A DNA stretch of 64,000 nucleotides, from the NCBI GenBank assembly GCA_025464625.1, contig JAOAUZ010000001.1, positions 650,848 to 714,847 of the forward strand, written 5' to 3'. The notes beneath the pieces are model-generated. The model was not told the origin of the DNA. It did no database searches and saw only the letters and a list, made by a program, of their open reading frames with translations. This DNA is from Rickettsiales bacterium (GTDB taxonomy: Bacteria; Pseudomonadota; Alphaproteobacteria; Rickettsiales; SXRF01). Positions 61,952-64,000 of the stretch are shown piece by piece (positions within the stretch are counted from its first letter, which is position 1; every line of letters begins with the position of its first letter). Both the position numbers and the translations under genes were made by a program.

Positions 61952-63595
61952 GTGACTAGCAAAGCAGAAGATACAATAAAAAGCCTTGAGCAATCTTTTG
62001 ATAAAAATGATTTTGCTTCTTTTAAGAAAGAATATACCCAATTTTTGAATCAATTTCCTGAATTTCAAAAATCACTTAGTAGTGATAGGGAGCAATCTCT
62101 TCAAGTTGTAAACCCTATGTTTGGTGGAGAAAAATTTCTTCTAAAGAAAACCACCGCTGCACAAGCTGAAGAAATTATGGAAAAAGGTCGGGCTGCCAAA
62201 GCTGTGTTTGGCAATCTACCATTAGAGCAACGCTTGGATTTTTTAGAAATTCTAAGAAAAAGAATAACTGCCCATCAAGAAGATATTAAACTAACCATAA
62301 CCGCCGATATGGGCAAACCGATTGAGCTTACGGCAGGCGAAATAACCAAGGGTAATGCTTGGTTTGATTACGCGCAGAAGCAAGCACCAGAACAGCTTAA
62401 AGAAAAAAAATCATCAATAGGAAAAGTAGAAACAATTGTATCCACTAAACCAGCGGGTGTGGTTCAGGTTATCGGTGCTTTTAACTATCCTTATGCTTTA
62501 ACTATTCCTGGTGTGGTTGGTGGACTTGCAACTGGAAACAGCGTGGTGGTTTCTACTCCAGACAAAGCTCCAAACTGGGTTTTTCCATTCATGGAAGCAG
62601 CAAAAGAAGCAGTTAAAGAATTTACAGATTCTGATAAAAACAAATTCACTGACGAACAAAAATCCGTATTAAAAGACGGTTTGATACAATATTCAATCGG
62701 TAGGGGTTCTGGCTTGAGCAAGATGGCTGACGTAGTTCATTTTGTTGGCGGAGATGGTGCTGGAGAAGCATTAAAAGCTGAAAGAGGCAGAAAACCAACC
62801 ATCCTCGAACTTGGCGGCAGCAATGTGGTGACCGTGATGGATTCTGCTGTTACTGATGATGAGAAAGCAAAAAAAATAGCCACAGAAATATGGGGTGGTT
62901 TTGGTCCAGCAACTGGGCAACGTTGCACTGCTCCACGCATTTTATGCGTACAGGACGGGGCAGCCGTGCAGGTCTCTGAAAAATTAAGAGTAATCTGTGA
63001 TGAAGGTCCAGCAGTTGGTGAAGGTGGCGTTGGAAACCCGTTTAAGAAAGGCACTAAAATTGGTCCTTTAGTTGATGCAGGAGCATACAACAAAATGGAA
63101 GAGGCTATAAATTTTGCAGAGAAACTTGGCGCAAATGTTCACGGCAAATTGAATGTAAGCGGTAACACTATTCCGCACGCTGGTAAGTGGGTTAATCCCA
63201 TTGTAATTGATTGGAGTTCTGTTGAAGCCAGAGGTGCTGACGACACTAAAAAGGTTTATGACTTTATAAAAAAAGAAGAAATTTTTGCTCCGCTAACCCA
63301 TATCATCCACCCTGTAAAAGATTTGGATGAGGCAATAAAGAAAACCCATGAACTCGACACTCATAATTTAGCAGGAGCTATCTACACCAACAATGAGAAT
63401 GATGTAGCTAGATATTTTAGCGAAACAAAAGCAACTTCTAAAACACATAATGGCGCGCCAAAAGATTTATCCCCAGATGGTCTGCATGGTCACCCCAACG
63501 AGCTTTATATTGGTGGCGACAAACATTTTATAAATTATGGCGTTGAGGTCGGGAAATCGGCTAGCCAAAGCCAACAAACGCCTATAGGACGTTAA
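61952..63595 (+). CDS. Aldehyde dehydrogenase family protein
   Basis: A 547-residue NAD(P)-dependent aldehyde dehydrogenase from a GTG start (61952), with AAGGAATAAAA just upstream. The first ~45 residues are an extra helical extension. Cofactor and catalytic motifs are complete: GVVQVIGAFNYPYALTIPG, LELGGSN (general-base Glu) and FGPATGQRCTAPRI (nucleophile Cys). Substrate cannot be read; the FNYPYALTIPG stretch fits succinate-semialdehyde or AMADH-like classes. It stands alone, convergent with anmK. Confidence 0.9.
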   Translation: MTSKAEDTIKSLEQSFDKNDFASFKKEYTQFLNQFPEFQKSLSSDREQSLQVVNPMFGGEKFLLKKTTAAQAEEIMEKGRAAKAVFGNLPLEQRLDFLEILRKRITAHQEDIKLTITADMGKPIELTAGEITKGNAWFDYAQKQAPEQLKEKKSSIGKVETIVSTKPAGVVQVIGAFNYPYALTIPGVVGGLATGNSVVVSTPDKAPNWVFPFMEAAKEAVKEFTDSDKNKFTDEQKSVLKDGLIQYSIGRGSGLSKMADVVHFVGGDGAGEALKAERGRKPTILELGGSNVVTVMDSAVTDDEKAKKIATEIWGGFGPATGQRCTAPRILCVQDGAAVQVSEKLRVICDEGPAVGEGGVGNPFKKGTKIGPLVDAGAYNKMEEAINFAEKLGANVHGKLNVSGNTIPHAGKWVNPIVIDWSSVEARGADDTKKVYDFIKKEEIFAPLTHIIHPVKDLDEAIKKTHELDTHNLAGAIYTNNENDVARYFSETKATSKTHNGAPKDLSPDGLHGHPNELYIGGDKHFINYGVEVGKSASQSQQTPIGR

Positions 63596-63598
63596 AAT

Positions 63599-64000
63599 CT
63601 AAGCTCTATATAGTGCGCCACCCGTTACTGCACGGATTGCACCTGTTGTTGTTGGCAGCGATAATGGCAGATTATTGAGTGAGCGCACCGCCAGAAATGC
63701 GAACGCCTGCGCCTCCAAAGAATCACCAGTCCAGCCCAACGACTCAACTGGATAAACATGTTTAAATTTGCTGCGTAGAGATTGCATAATAGCTGGGTTC
63801 AAACGCCCACCGCCACTAACAAACCATTGCTTCGCTGGCTTTGGGAAAAATGCTGCGCCAGCTTCAATAGCTGCTGTGGTGAACTCTGTCAGTGTTGCTG
63901 CACCATCTTCTGCCGATAATTTTTCTATTGCTTCAAAGGTGAAATAATTTCTATCCAGAGATTTCGGCGGGTGCTTGGCAAAAAACCAATCTTTCAACAT
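63599..64000 (-). CDS. anmK: Anhydro-N-acetylmuramic acid kinase, C-terminal part (truncated by window edge)
   Basis: The last ~133 residues of AnmK; the start lies beyond the right edge, so the Met at 64000 is internal. FAKHPPKSLDRNYFTF, ATLTEFTTAAI, WFVSGGGRLNPAIM and GWTGDSLEAQAFAFLAVRSLNNLPLSLPTTTGA are AnmK signatures. It phosphorylates anhydroMurNAc during peptidoglycan recycling. It converges with the aldehyde dehydrogenase, 3 bp apart. Confidence 0.93.
   Translation of the reverse strand: MLKDWFFAKHPPKSLDRNYFTFEAIEKLSAEDGAATLTEFTTAAIEAGAAFFPKPAKQWFVSGGGRLNPAIMQSLRSKFKHVYPVESLGWTGDSLEAQAFAFLAVRSLNNLPLSLPTTTGAIRAVTGGALYRA

Overview
The window looks like a free-living, flagellated, AT-rich alphaproteobacterium. 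Support: a fused ispDF gene, 5-aminolevulinate synthase (C4 heme route), an alphaproteobacterial-type HAD-IIA hydrolase, a 17-kDa-antigen-like glycine-zipper lipoprotein, the fliL-fliM-DUF6468-motE flagellar block and a VPLPA-CTERM exosortase system. Intact leucine, arginine and methionine biosynthesis genes argue against a reduced obligate intracellular lifestyle. I cannot name the genus. Short palindromic repeats with TGTCAT ends are scattered through the window.

Layout. (1) 1-7.3 kb: a truncated HAD hydrolase, cyclophilin and a bacterioferritin-like protein on the minus strand; glnB-glnA; an omptin-like outer-membrane barrel; queC-queE; metZ. (2) 7.3-14.1 kb: an accessory stretch with a membrane-anchored Mrr-type nuclease gene bracketed by inverted repeats, leuA, a ~1 kb insertion carrying an orphan P-loop ATPase followed by a second, diverged copy of the leuA 3' end, a DUF465 gene, tRNA-Phe, and a phage-flavoured pair ending in a LamG-like/SGNH hydrolase. 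(3) 14.1-25 kb: mutT-argJ, a parvulin, secA, four small minus-strand envelope or unknown genes, dnaK-dnaJ. (4) 25-33.2 kb: dusB, then a tightly overlapping ispDF-pgpA-pncC-glycosyltransferase-exosortase-TPR operon. (5) 33.3-50.8 kb: the exopolysaccharide locus, with a VPLPA-CTERM protein, a Cys-rich secreted protein, an ExeA-like ATPase, Wza-like export protein, OM barrel, Wzz-like protein, CpsD-like ATPase, five glycosyltransferases, an acyltransferase, a pyruvyltransferase-like protein, flippase, GH16 glycanase and polymerase/ligase. (6) 51-57.3 kb: 17-kDa-like lipoprotein, fabI, the flagellar block, a phosphomannomutase/phosphoglucomutase and tRNA-Pro. (7) 57.3-64 kb: a heme-copper-oxidase-like protein, ctaA carrying an in-frame repeat insertion, hemA, an unknown protein, an aldehyde dehydrogenase and a truncated anmK.

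How it fits together: regions 4 and 5 are read as one surface-polysaccharide system. Sugar precursors (the phosphomannomutase at 55.8 kb may contribute) are assembled by succinoglycan-like glycosyltransferases, decorated by pyruvyl and acyl groups, flipped and polymerised, exported through the Wza/Wzz-like apparatus, and trimmed by the GH16 enzyme. The exosortase would process the adjacent VPLPA-CTERM protein, which may associate with the polymer. Region 7 groups heme precursor synthesis, heme A synthesis and an odd oxidase-like membrane protein.

Most notable: the leuA 3'-end duplication flanking an orphan ATPase, the inverted-repeat-flanked nuclease, the 88-bp palindromic element read through in frame in ctaA, the compact exosortase/VPLPA-CTERM system fused to a housekeeping operon, an oxidase-like protein that appears to lack CuB ligands, and a bacterioferritin lacking ferroxidase residues. 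All function calls come from reading the sequence by eye; no database search or structure prediction was run.
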